Assembly (NCBI GenBank): GCA_905221605.1 | Contig: CAJNDS010002248.1 | Location: 373,416-437,415 of the forward strand | Length of the DNA stretch: 64,000 bases | Direction of reading: 5' to 3' | From: Symbiodinium natans | Taxonomy: Eukaryota > Sar > Dinophyceae > Suessiales > Symbiodiniaceae | Shown here: positions 11,975 to 22,165 of the stretch, in pieces | Layout: the number at the start of each line of letters is the position of its first letter | How positions within the stretch are numbered: the stretch's first letter is position 1 | Translations under genes and position numbers: made by a program | Notes under the pieces: model-generated | Told to the model about the DNA's origin: nothing | The model's input: only the letters and a program-made list of their open reading frames with translations | Database searches by the model: none

Positions 11975-12011
11975 TGACGATCGTTGCCTTTTTGGCTAAA
12001 GACGATCGTCA
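11975..12011. other. Perfect 10-bp stem hairpin between the 258-bp repeats
   Basis: TGACGATCGT and ACGATCGTCA pair perfectly around a 17-base loop, TGCCTTTTTGGCTAAAG. The loop and the start of its stem resemble the dinoflagellate spliced leader (17 of 21 positions by eye). Confidence 0.6.
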
Positions 12012-12079
12012 GCCGCAGATCCCCCAAAGGATCTCATCTGATTTTTGGCCCACCCACCCGCCCTGTGTTGCGAAGGGGA

Positions 12080-12337
12080 GGGGGTTCGGTCTTTTACTTC
12101 GTTTGTCATCATACGCATGCTCGATCGGGTATGTGCGTGATGATCCACGGGAAGTGGGTACGAGGTTTGTGACCGTTCCTTGTCCTTGCTCTTTGCTTCG
12201 GGGTCGGGGACTCGTTCGTGAGTCGCGAGTTTGATTGCTTCGACTTCGACGCTCGTCCCCATGCCTGAGCGTTTCAGTAAAACTGTGTGTCCTGACTTCA
12301 GTGATCAGCGAGTTCCGAGCGTTCGCACTTAGAAGTG
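12080..12337. repeat. 258-bp direct repeat, copy 2
   Basis: Second copy, offset 430 bp from the first, ending directly at a CCCTAAA array. Near-identity implies a recent duplication or an assembly effect next to the gap at 11401-11500. Confidence 0.85.
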
Positions 12338-12339
12338 AA

Positions 12340-14265
12340 CCCTAAACCCTAAACCCTACATAGGGCAGCCCGCAGCTTGCCAAGGAAGGGTGCTGGGCAC
12401 CAGGAGAAGAAGACCTTGGCCGGTGCCGCACTGGGCGGCTTCTCCGCCCCACAGCTGTAATGTTCTTGGTGGCCTAGTGGTTTAGGGTTTAGGGTTTAGG
12501 GTTTAGAGTTTAGGGTTTAGGGTTTAGGGTTCCCTTACACAGTAACCAGCCCAAAAGAGGGTGACCGTATTATACTATGGTCACTGGGCAACCGGGTTTG
12601 GGCATGTTGCGGGACCCTCCACCACGAAACCCTGACGCAGACCCTTAACTAGCTTGGCCTTTGGGATTAGGGATTAGGGTTTAGGGTTTAGGGTTTTATG
12701 TTCCTTGTTTGGATCTACAGCGGCTCCCTTCTACTAAGATTTATCAAAGGGGTTGTAAGCTCAACCCAGTTGCCTTCTGACGGTTGCCTAAACCCTAAAC
12801 CCTAAATCCTATACCCTTTTCCCTAAACCCCAAACCGTAGACCCTAGACCCTAGACCCTAGACCCTAAGCTAACTTGAGACCTTTTGTGCAACAAGGCCT
12901 TCAAGCAGGGCGGGCTTGCGGCCCTGCGCGATCACGCCGCGGCCTCCGCGGCCTCCGCGGCATCGGCGCTGCCCTTGAGCCTCCGCATGGCGTTGGGAGG
13001 GGGCTTCGGGACGTTTGCAACTCTAAACCCTAAACCCTATAAACCCTATAGAAACCCTATTCCCCAAACAAACACCCGACAATCTGGTAGCCTGTTTTCT
13101 GAGGCCAAGGTTTCCTGAAACCTGAACATCTGTTTGGCAAATTCCCGCGGCGTCTGACATCGCTTAGTGCCCTCTTACCCTGGAAGCTCTACCCACAATC
13201 TTTCGACGGAAGAACCTTAAACCCTATACCATACCCCATACCCTATAACCGAAAGCCCTATAACCCTAAACCCTTAACCCCACACCAGCACTTCGGGAGA
13301 AGCTAAGGGCTGGCTTTCAGAACGATCGCGGGGACCTGGTCGGTGCGCTGAATCTCGGCCTTGGCCCTCCCCCCTCCACCGAACCGAATTCAAAGGAGGC
13401 GTATTGGTGTGGGGGGGGGGGGAGTTCGAGAAGGGTTAGGGTTTAGGGTTTAGCCCCGGGTTCAAAAGGGTTACAGTTTAGAGCTTACGACCAGCCCCGA
13501 ATGCACATGTATGTTTTTGTGTGTTTTCTTCTACGCACCTGCAGTGTTTCCCACGCAGCGTACCTGATCTTGTTTATCAACATCCATGTTCAACAACTCG
13601 CGCTTTTTGGTGGCCCGTGCTGCCAGTGAAGAGACCTAGGAAGATTCCGGTGGGGCGGCGGCTTGCTTGCGCAGAAGAAGACGGTGGCCCGAACTGGCTC
13701 CAGCTGTTGGATGTACAGGGACAGCATGTGAAAGGTCAGCTGCTCCTTTCCGTGCACTTGAGCAGCAAGTTCGTGTTCTGACAAGAGGCGGAATCAATAG
13801 ACCCTCAAGCAACTCAACCCTGAACCCTAAACCCTAAACCCTAAACCATCAACCCTAAACCCTAAACCCTCCGTGGCTCCTTTCGTATCTTGGAGCAATC
13901 TTGGCGATGCAAAACCCTTGGAGCCCGAAGACGCCCCACCGAACCCTCACGAACATCGTGTAAGGGCCTCGATTGCCCCTAAAACCCCAAACCCTACAGC
14001 CACAAAAAACGGACTCCTAGTTCGGAATGCACCCTAAACCATAACCCGAAACCCCTAAACCCTAAACCCTAAACCCTAGACCCTAGACCCGAAACCCGAA
14101 ACCCGAAACCCGAAACCCGAAACCCGAAACCCTAAACCCTAAACCCTAAACCCTAAACCCTAAACCCTAAACCCTAAACCCTAAACCCTAGCCCTAAACC
14201 CTAAACCCTAAACCCTAAACCCTAAACCCTAGCCCTAAACCCTAAACCCTAAACCCTAAACCCAG
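12340..14265. other. Telomeric arrays with a few exon-like islands
   Basis: Arrays lie at 12480-12530 (plus), 12670-12695, 12790-12865 and 13826-13872 (minus). An open plus frame at about 13620-13781 ends GQLLLSVHLSSKFVF and a stop codon; the hydrophobic strand pattern looks like a real C-terminal exon, perhaps of a C2-like domain, but I cannot connect it to other exons. The frame at 12885-13010 (CNKAFKQGGLAALRDH) is another possible exon. Confidence 0.35.
14050..14263 (-). repeat. Interstitial telomeric array with CCCGAAA subblock
   Basis: More than twenty CCCTAAA copies, with an internal block of about six CCCGAAA variants at 14090-14130 and two CCCTAG interruptions. The clustered identical variant shows local homogenisation, not random decay. 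It ends in CCCAG|GATGG, the acceptor of the first exon of the next gene. Confidence 0.95.
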
Positions 14266-17200
14266 GATGGTCGATTTTCCGAAGCCTCCTTCGGCTCCTG
14301 CAGCGCCTGTGGAGAAGCCTCGGGAGCAGCCCCCGAAGGTCCCGAGCAACACTCCCCCACAAGCAGCCGGGCGCGCAGAGCCTTCAGGGTTTAGGGTTTA
14401 GGGTATAGGGTTTAGGGTTTAGGTTTTAGGGTTTAGGGCTAGGGTTTAGGGTTTAGGGTTTAGGGTTAGGGTTTAAGGTTTAGGCTTTTTTTTGTGACTG
14501 ATGCTGCGGATTGTGAATGATTTTGTTTCTTAGCGACTTGTATGTTGTGTGCATGCTTCTTGGGAGTCCCCTTTATTTGCAGTTTTTCACGGGTTATACC
14601 TACCAGCTGAGGGGTAGTTATGATCAACTTGTAGGTAAACAGAGTCCCAGGTTCTTCTTAAGCTTTCTTTGTGATGAAAGTTTATGTTTCTTGTTTATCT
14701 GGTCTCCGGATTCTTCCTGGGACCGGGACCCTCTTTACCTACGGTTTTCAGTGATTAGACCTACTCTTCAAGGGGTCGTTACTACAAAACTGTAGGTAAT
14801 CAGAGTCTCCGGTTCTTGTCATGCCTATTTCTTATGACTGATACTAATGATTATGAATATCTATGTTTCTTAATGGTTGCAACTTACGTGTATTGTGTTT
14901 CTTTTATTCTTGAATTCGGCAGTGATAAAGCTACAGGCCACCAAGAAACCTCGGAAGCTGTGGCGAACTGCCAACGTGTTTGTTTTTGTTCGTGCCTCTA
15001 AACCCTAAACTACAAACCCTAGGGTTTAGGGTTTAGGGTTTGGGTTTAGGGTTTAGGGTTTAGGGTTTAGGGTTTAGGGTTTAGGGTTTAGGGTTTAGGG
15101 TTAGGGTTTAGGGTTTAGGGTTTAGGGTTTAGGGTTTAGGGTTTAGGGTTTAGGGTTTAGGGTTTAGGGTTTAGGGTTTAGGGTTTAGGGACTTTAGGAT
15201 TATCGGGCCTCAGCTCCCCGAGTCAAAAGGGACTCTAGGAGACCAAGGAATTGCCAAGCCATGCGTGGGAAAGCCACAAGGCAGTTCCGAGTGCAGCCTC
15301 AAAGACGGAGCATGAGGCAGAGAGCTCCACATCGGAGGGGCCCATGCCTATGAGCCCCCCTACAGCGCCTGATCTGAGACTTGAGTCAGGGTTAGGGTTT
15401 AGGGTTTAGGGTTTAGGGTTTAGGGTTTAGGGTTTAGGGTTTAGGGTTTAGGGTTTAGGGTTTAGGGTTTAGGGTTCAGAGGTTCGAGCATGTCGCAACA
15501 TGGGGGTACCTTGAACATACTCCGAACTACTCTGAGCCTTGTGTTGGAAAACCTAAACCCTAAACCCTAGCCCTTGGGTAAAGTGCGGTAAAGTCGAGGT
15601 GCCTATGTCCTCCGCATCCTCCTCGGCCGATGGCGAAGCCGATCCGGCCCTGCTTGCGGAAGCCCTGGCTGAGCAGCTGCTAGGTAGGCCCTTGGGACAT
15701 TTTGTAATTTTCAAACCCTAAACCCTACACCCTAAACCCTAAACCCTAAACCCTTATTGGGTTTAATAGGTTCATATGTAGGAGTATTTTTCCGGAGGGT
15801 TTCAGGGACCATCCTAGGCTGAGCCAGCTGAACCTTCCGAAGCTGGAGATGGCTCCGATGGAGTCTGGGGTTTAGGGTTTAGGGTTTAGGGTTTAGGGTT
15901 TAGGGTTTAGGGTTTAGGGTTTAGGGTTTAGGGTTTAGGGTTTAGGGTTTGGAGGTTCGGTTGCCAAACACACGTGTGTTGAGGTTGCATGAGGGAGGCA
16001 TAGACATTGTAGTTGCACTCAAACTTGCGTAGTCCGGATCTTAGCATCTGGCAGTTGCGAAAGTTTGTCGGTGTTAGGGGGTAGGCTTGGGTGGGCAGGG
16101 GAGGGGGGGGGGGGGGGGGCAAGGAATGACTACCTAGAGATGTGCCCTAAACCCTAAACCCTAAACCCTAAACCCTAAACCCTAAACCCATTCTCTTCCG
16201 CGGGTGGCAGGAGTGGTGTCCTCAGTCCGACCAAGAAGGCAACGACTCCTTCAGTGCTTCGAATGGCTCAGCGCCTGGGGCACCAAATGAACCCCTAAAA
16301 TTTGGGGTTTTATGCCCTTGACTACTATAAGGTTTAGGGTCTAGGGTTTAGGGTTTAGGGTTTAGGGTTTAGGGTTTAGGGTTTAAGGTTTAGGATTTAG
16401 GGTTTAGGGTTTAGGGTTTAGGGTTTAGGGTTTGGAACCCTAAACCCTAGACCCTAAGCCCTAGACTACTAGAAGCCCTATTCAGGGATACCTAAAATCT
16501 GGAGCACTAGACACTCTATTCCTATGAACCCTAGACCCTAAACTCTATACTACTAGAAGCCCTATTCAGGTAAATGAATCCCAAACCCCAAGCCCCAAGC
16601 CTACGCCGTACACCCTAAACCCTTAACCTCAAAACCCTAAACCCTAAACCCTAAACCCTAAACCCTAAACCCTAAACCCTAAACCCTAAGCCCAAACCCT
16701 TATGGGGTTCATTTGGTTCCCAAGGAGGTGAACATCTTCAACATCAACGAGGCGGGGCGCACTTCCCGCGCGCAAGTGCTCCGAGACCAGTTGCTGCGAT
16801 GGTCGAACCTGGGTCGCACTTCAGAACCCTTCCTAGGGTTTAGGGGTTTAGGGTTTTGGGTTTAGGGTTTTGGGTTTAGGGTTTAGGGTTTAGGGCTCCC
16901 TAAACCCTAAACCCTAAACTCAAAACCCTAAACCCTAAACCCTAAGCCCTAAACCCTAAACCTAAACCCTACAGCAGCCCCAAGGGCGAAGGCCGCCCCC
17001 TGGCGATTTTCCCGGCGCCTGCAGTCAGCTTTCGACCCCGAGGCCGGCTCTGAAGAAGAGGGTTTAGGGGGTTTGGGATTTAGGGTTTAGGGTCTCTCGG
17101 GTTTAGGGTTTAGGGTTTAGGGATTAGGGTTGAGGGTTGGGGTTTAGGATGGGTTTGTTGGCATTTGGCCTGAGAAATTGCAGGGACAGTTCTCCCAGGG

Positions 17201-19858
17201 CCATCTGCAGCGCAGGGGCACGCTATAAAGTGGCCACAATTCAGATGTCTGACTTATGTGGGTGGGTGGTCTCGTTAAGGTGGGTTTCTGGTTTATAGGG
17301 CATATATTCGGGGTCTTTATTAGGGTATCTAGGGGCTATATTAAGGTATACAGTAAGGGTAACAGAGAAAGAGGCCACCGACATTTGCAATGTCTGACCA
17401 GAGAGAGTTTAAAGCTTCAGTTGTGAGCCTAGGGTGGAGATGGTTGGTAGCATGTGGTTCGCGTTGTTCGTCAAGGCTTAGGGGTTTGGGGTTAATGTCA
17501 ACAGGGTTTTTTATATGGGCACAGCGATCCTCCAGCCACTTTGTTCAGCTTCAGAACCCCTTCCCTACCACCCTAATCAAAACCTATAACTTAGAGCAGA
17601 GGGACTATCGCAGCATAGGGGGTATGATCCCAATGCTCCTTCGGTCAGCTAAAGTTCTCAACCCCAAAAACAAGAACTCGAGGCACGCCAGGGCCGACGA
17701 GAGGTCCGAAAGTGGCGCCAGTGGCACGAGGTGGGTGGGGGGGGGGGGGTTAGGGTTTAGGGTTTAGGGTTTAGGGTTTAGGGTTTAGGGTTTAGGGTTT
17801 AGGGTTTAGGGTTTAGGGTTCAAATTAAAGGTTTGCATAGGTTTCATTGTAGGCTTCTGGCCCTGAAACCTGGCTCGGGGCCGAGGAGTGGGTTGGGAGA
17901 GGTCTCGGATGTTTCTGATCGACGGTAGGGTACCAACCCTAAACCCTAAACCCCTAAACCCTAAACCCTAAACCCTAAACCTACCTCCTTGAAGCGTATA
18001 GGTCTTCTGCCTCCTCAATGAGATCGAGCAACACTTGCACGATGTGGTTAATGGCTTGCGGCAAGCGGACTCGTCCATGCGGCGACCCTTGGGGACCAAA
18101 CGAACTTTAGAAATTGAGGTCGTCTACCGTCTACTACTCTAAGCCCTTATTAAGGTACTTGAGAACCTTAAACCTTAAGCCCTAAACCCTAAACGCTTTT
18201 TAGGGTTCACAATTGCTCCCCAAGAATTGGTTTTCAAGGTCTGTGCCGCAGCCACGGCTCCGACCTTCTCCAAGAAGCTTCCCGACTCCCCGCTTTCTTG
18301 TGCGACGCGGCCCTGTACTACAAATCTGAGGCCGGTGTCCCTGGCAAGGTGGAAGACGCTGGGATGTTACAGTAAGCATCCAAAGACAAGTTTCGTGCGG
18401 TTCCTGCTTGGGTTTAAAAACGATCTCAAGAAGCAACACAGGAGTAGATTTAGGGCTTAGGGTTTAGGGTTTAGGGCTTAGGGCTTGTCTTTGCTACGGT
18501 TCGAAGAAAAAAGTAGAGGACAAGCTCTCTCAGCTCGAGAGGGTCGCAGACGACTTTCGGGCCATCTCCATGGAACCTGCACCTTGGGAACCCCTAAGAG
18601 GGTTTTAGGGTGTAGGGTTTAGGGTTTAGGGTTTAGGGTTTAGGGTTTAGGGTTTAGGGCCATCTCCATGGAACCTGCACCTTGGGGACCACATGAGCCC
18701 TAGGTCCATATTACCTTAACAGGAATTAGAGTAGTACAGTAGTATAGGAGCATAGGGTAACCACAAACCCTAAATCCTAAACCCCATACCCTAAACCCTA
18801 AACCCTAAACCCCCCCCCCGCCCAATTTTAGGGTCCATGTCGTCCCCAAGGCAGATGCTGCGGAGGTGGGCGGTGAGAGGCAAGAGCTCAGGGAGTCAGA
18901 GGACTTGCAGACCCTTGCCAAGGGCCAAGAGAACCCTAAGAAGGGTTTAGGGTTTAGGGTTTAGGGTTTAGGGTTTACTGTAGGGTTTAGGGCTTTAGGG
19001 TCTAGAGTTCATATACCTTAATGGGGGATTATAGTAGTATAGGGCTTGTGACCCCAATTGTCGGATTCATTTGGTCCCCAAGGATTGACATCGCTGTGCT
19101 CTTGGAGAGCACCCTTATGGCCGCTTCCCAGGCGTTGGGCGAGTACAAGATCCTTGGAAGTTTAGGGTTTAGGGTTTAGGGTGTACAAGATCCTAACTAG
19201 GGTTTAGGGTTTGGGCTTTAGAGGTTTAGGGGTTTACAGGTCTAGGGGTTTCGGGGTTTCGGGGTTTAGGGGTTAGGGGCTAGGGGTCTAGGGGTTTAGG
19301 GGTTTAGGGGCTTAGGGGCTTAGGGGTTAGGGGTTTAGGGGTTTAGGGGTTTAGGGTTTGGGGTTTGGGTCTCCGGGTTCAGGGTTTAGTCGGGTTTGGG
19401 GTCTGGGGTTTAGGGTTTAGGGCCTTAGGCTTAAGGGTTTAGGGTCGTAATCTGCAGCAGAAGCAGAAGAAGCGAGGAAGATGCACTGCCGGTTGGAGCT
19501 GGTCGCGAAAGAGTACGAGCCCATCTGCCGTCTTGAGCTGAGTCCCTTCGGAGCCCAAGTCTGGGTTCGTTCTAGTTTGGGATTTCTTGGGTTTAGGGCT
19601 TAGGTTTAGGGTTTGAGGTTTGGGGTTAAGGTTTCAGGGTTTAGGGTTTAGGGTTTGGGAGCCCTTTTGTGCCTTCACCACGGCTTGGTAGCCCGATGGT
19701 ACCCCCTTTTTTGCCTTGTTTTGGTTCGCGGTGCCCTTATAAAGCAAACAACCCCAAAAAAGGGGTACCTTTCTGACACGATATTGGCCTACTAAGAAGG
19801 GGATGTCCGCCCCCCCCCCCCCCCCCCCCAGTTGCGGAAGCTCGGTTCGCAGCTGGAG
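14266..19858 (+). CDS. Multi-exon gene for a disordered then coiled-coil protein, partial
   Basis: Hand-built exon chain in which every phase joins. Exons: 14266-14337 (MVDFPKPPSAPAAPVEKPRE), 15239-15382, 15599-15683, 15828-15862, 16211-16270, 16725-16812, 16975-about 17055, 17683-17730, 17853-17891, 18002-18083, 18225-18238, 18507-18578, 18851-18909, 19083-19142, 19477-19558 and 19832-19858. The N-terminal third is Pro/Ser/Glu-rich and probably disordered. From about 18 kb it is heptad-like helix (LHDVVNGLRQADSSM, KLSQLERVADDFRA, QELRESEDLQ, AVLLESTLMAASQALG). Donors include GT, GC and GA; most acceptors are AG|G. Several introns are family A elements. The product is not recognised. It may continue into the channel exons from 22.2 kb or be a separate upstream gene. 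Exon boundaries before 18 kb are less certain than those after. Confidence 0.5.
14485..15000. repeat. AT-rich tandem units, each built around a family C element
   Basis: Three degenerate units of roughly 170 bp share GACTGATGC/TACTNA, TGTTTCTTA and GGTTCTT blocks. Two contain complete family C elements: 14562-14651 (TTATACCTACCAGC core) and 14725-14811 (CTTTACCTACGG ... CTGTAGGTAATCAGAGTCTCC). The sequence is much more AT-rich than its surroundings. It lies in the intron between exons 14266 and 15239 of the coiled-coil gene. Confidence 0.6.
15017..15192 (+). repeat. Interstitial telomeric array (TTTAGGG)n
   Basis: More than twenty near-perfect TTTAGGG copies with one TTAGGG. It ends about 45 bp before an AG|G exon start at 15239. 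Confidence 0.95.
15390..15477 (+). repeat. Interstitial telomeric array (TTTAGGG)n
   Basis: About twelve TTTAGGG copies directly after the exon ending at 15382. Further arrays in the same gene lie at 15868-15951 and 16335-16435 (plus) and at 16145-16190 and 16630-16690 (minus). Confidence 0.95.
16271..16724 (+). mobile_element. Family A introner-like element enlarged by telomeric repeats (intron)
   Basis: Left end CGCCTGGGGCACCAAATGAAC and right end GGTTCATTTGGTTCCCAAG are inverted repeats of each other and match the family A ends. As an intron it has a GC donor and AG|G acceptor, joining NDSFSASNGS to EVNIFNINEA in frame. Between the ends, both TTTAGGG and CCCTAAA arrays have expanded, so the element is about four times the usual 110-140 bp. 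Confidence 0.65.
18084..18224 (+). mobile_element. Family A introner-like element (intron, GA-AG)
   Basis: Begins GACCCTTGGGGACCAAACGAAC and ends TTAGGGTTCACAATTGCTCCCCAAG. The internal TACTACTCTAAG and TTATTAAGGTACTTGAGAACC correspond to the central block of other copies. Splicing at these ends keeps the helical frame open (ADSSMR to QLVFK). Confidence 0.65.
18579..18850 (+). mobile_element. Family A element with telomeric insertion and duplicated donor (intron, GC-AG)
   Basis: The right-hand full element, 18680-18850, runs from CCTTGGGGACCACATGAGCC to GGGTCCATGTCGTCCCCAAG. To its left, a TTTAGGG array at about 18600-18657 is bounded by two copies of a 30-bp segment (18559-18588 and 18657-18686) covering the end of the exon and the donor. 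The exon reads ...SMEP, then ADAAEVGG after AG|GCA. The bases GCA occur on both sides of the element, as expected of a target duplication. Confidence 0.7.
18910..19082 (+). mobile_element. Family A introner-like element (intron, GA-AG)
   Basis: Begins GACCCTTGCCAAGGGCCAAG and ends GGATTCATTTGGTCCCCAAG, with the conserved centre TTCATATACCTTAATGGGGG and ATTATAGTAGTATAGGG. Carries an internal TTTAGGG array. Joining CA to GATT gives ...SEDLQIDIAVLLES in frame. Confidence 0.7.
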
Positions 19859-19859
19859 G

Positions 19860-22165
19860 TAGGTTGTTGCACTAAATATAGAGAGCCCCAGAAATGCTAC
19901 ACCCTAAGCCCGAACGATGGCTTAAGAATCCCAAATAAGCTTGAAGAAGCTCTAAGAAGGGAATATGGGCCCTTTCACCCCCCCCCCCCGCCCCGTATTC
20001 CACCCCCCTTGGTTCCTCCTTTAAGACGCCCACCAAGACCCCAAAGCTGATATGTCAGCTGCCGAGATTGCGCCCAGGGGAGGGTTTAGGAGTTTGGGGG
20101 TGTAAGGCCGATAAGGCTCCCCCAACCCTAAACCTCAAAACAAAGGTCAAGGGTCGAGGGCGTGAGTTCCTAAACATCAAAAAACGACCAGCGACCAGAT
20201 GCAAGGTAATGCCTCGAGGCCAGCCACCTTCCTCCCGCTCCTCGCAGAGGACGCTTAGGGTCTAGGGTTTAGGGTTTACCGAAGGCCTTTAAACCCTGAA
20301 CCTAAACCCCAAACAGAGCCTACAACACCTCCCCCAACGCCCTCAACCCTACAAACCCTCCCCTGAACCCCAAAGCCCTCCCCTTAGCAACCCTAAACCC
20401 TAAACCCCAAACCCTAAACCCCTCAGTCCCTTCGTGGACAGCCTGTCGAAACCGTCATGCGGGGGAGGATGCCACGATTGCGCTCCCGGAACAAGCCATC
20501 GCGTGGGCCCATGACTTCTCACAGTGGCCCAGATTCAACAGTTTAGGGTTTAGGGTTTAGGGTTCAGGGTTTAGGGTTTAGGGTTTCGGGTTTAGGGTGT
20601 AGGGTGTAGGGTTTAGGGTTTAGGGTTTAATTAAGGTTTAGGGGTTTGAAGGCTTACAGGGTCGCTAAAAGCTTCTAAGCACAGGACTACACTAGCATGA
20701 CACATGCTTGTCACTAACTGTGTAATTCACTGAAAGCTATCCGGTTTCACATCTGCAAAAAAACCGACGAAGCCTCGCCTTAAAACCTAAACCCTGAACC
20801 CTGTGCCCTTTTCATTCACTAGCGTCAAGCCTACTGCAGAGAATACTACCCGAAACCTCATACACCCTAAGCCCTAAACCCCCAAACCCTAACACTAACC
20901 CAAAACACCCCAAACCCCTAAGCCCCATGCTCAAACCTCAACCCCGACAACTCTCCAAAGGTTGGTGGATGGCGCATCCCAGAGTTTAACAACCTTGGTG
21001 CGCGAGCTGAACAGCAGAAAGCAGCCTCTTGGCTTGAATCTGACCCCTAAACCCTTGACCCTAAACCCTCTGCCCTAAACCCTAAACCCTAAACCCTAAA
21101 CCCTGAACCCTGAACCCTAAACCCTGAACCCTGAACCCTAAACCCTAAACCCTAAACCCTAAACCCTATCTGCTGCATGGCTTCCTTCACTTCAGGGCTT
21201 AGTTGCTGTAGGGTTTATAGGCGCAAGAGTACAAGCCCGCAAACCCCCAAAAATGTAGAAGCGCGTAGAAAGTTCTGTAAACCCTACAGTAGTCTAGATC
21301 CTAACAATTCCAGAAGCCGCCCTATGAGCCTGACCACCCAAGAACCCCGAACATGCAGACCACCCTCCAAAACCCCAACCCTCGAACCCCGAACCCCGAA
21401 ACCCCAAGCCCTGAACCCCCCTAAGAAAAATTAACTAAACCCTAAACCCTTGCAAGACGCTGTATCGGTCCTCGAAGACATCCCTGCGATGTGGATTCGC
21501 CCCAGCTGTGCAGGAGGGAACAAAAAAGCCCTGTAAGTTGGGCTGCTAGCATAAGGGGGAACATCGCCTAAACCCCAAACCCTAAGCCCTAAACCCCAAA
21601 CCCTAAACCCTAACCCTACACCCCAAACCCCAAACCAACCCTAAACCCTAAACCCTAAACCCTAAACCCTAAACCCTATAAACCCTGAAACAGTAGCCCA
21701 GGCACCTTTGCAGCTGCGTCGGCGAGCTCCGCGCCTTGCTTCTGAGGCGCGCAGCCGGCGGAGACCCGACAGTGCCAGAAGGCTGACAGAAAAAAAGAGA
21801 GTGGATTTGGGGTTTAGGGTTTAGGGTTTAGCGATTATATTTAAAAACGCCAAGGACACTCTTGGGGCTTCCAGAGCTTGGGGGTTCATTTTAAGAAGGC
21901 TTTGGTCGCTTGGTGGTGTTGGGGGTTGAGGTTCAACCCTAAACCCTTAACCCTAAGCCCGGCTGCAAAAAGGCTTTTCTGAGAAGGAGAGGAGGTCCCA
22001 GAGTCCCAGGGTGGCGATGGACTGCTTCGCCCCTAAAGCCTGAACCCTCAAAAGGTTTAGGGCCTAACCTTGAACCCTGCTGTGGGACATTCGGAACCCT
22101 GCAGCCTAAACCCAAACTCCAAACTCCAAACGGCACAGGCTTGCCCTTCGAAATCCGTAGCTGAG
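19860..22165 (+). other. Telomeric arrays and exon-like islands between two gene models
   Basis: Degenerate TTTAGGG at 20540-20630 and CCCTAAA at 21050-21170 and 21545-21690. Islands with exon character on the plus strand include about 20426-20540 (several open frames, Arg-rich), 20955-21045 (SQSLTTLVRELNSRKQ) and 21700-21790 (Arg-rich). Expected S1-S5 membrane helices and the pore helix of the downstream channel should lie here if that gene is intact, but I see no strongly hydrophobic exon. Confidence 0.35.
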
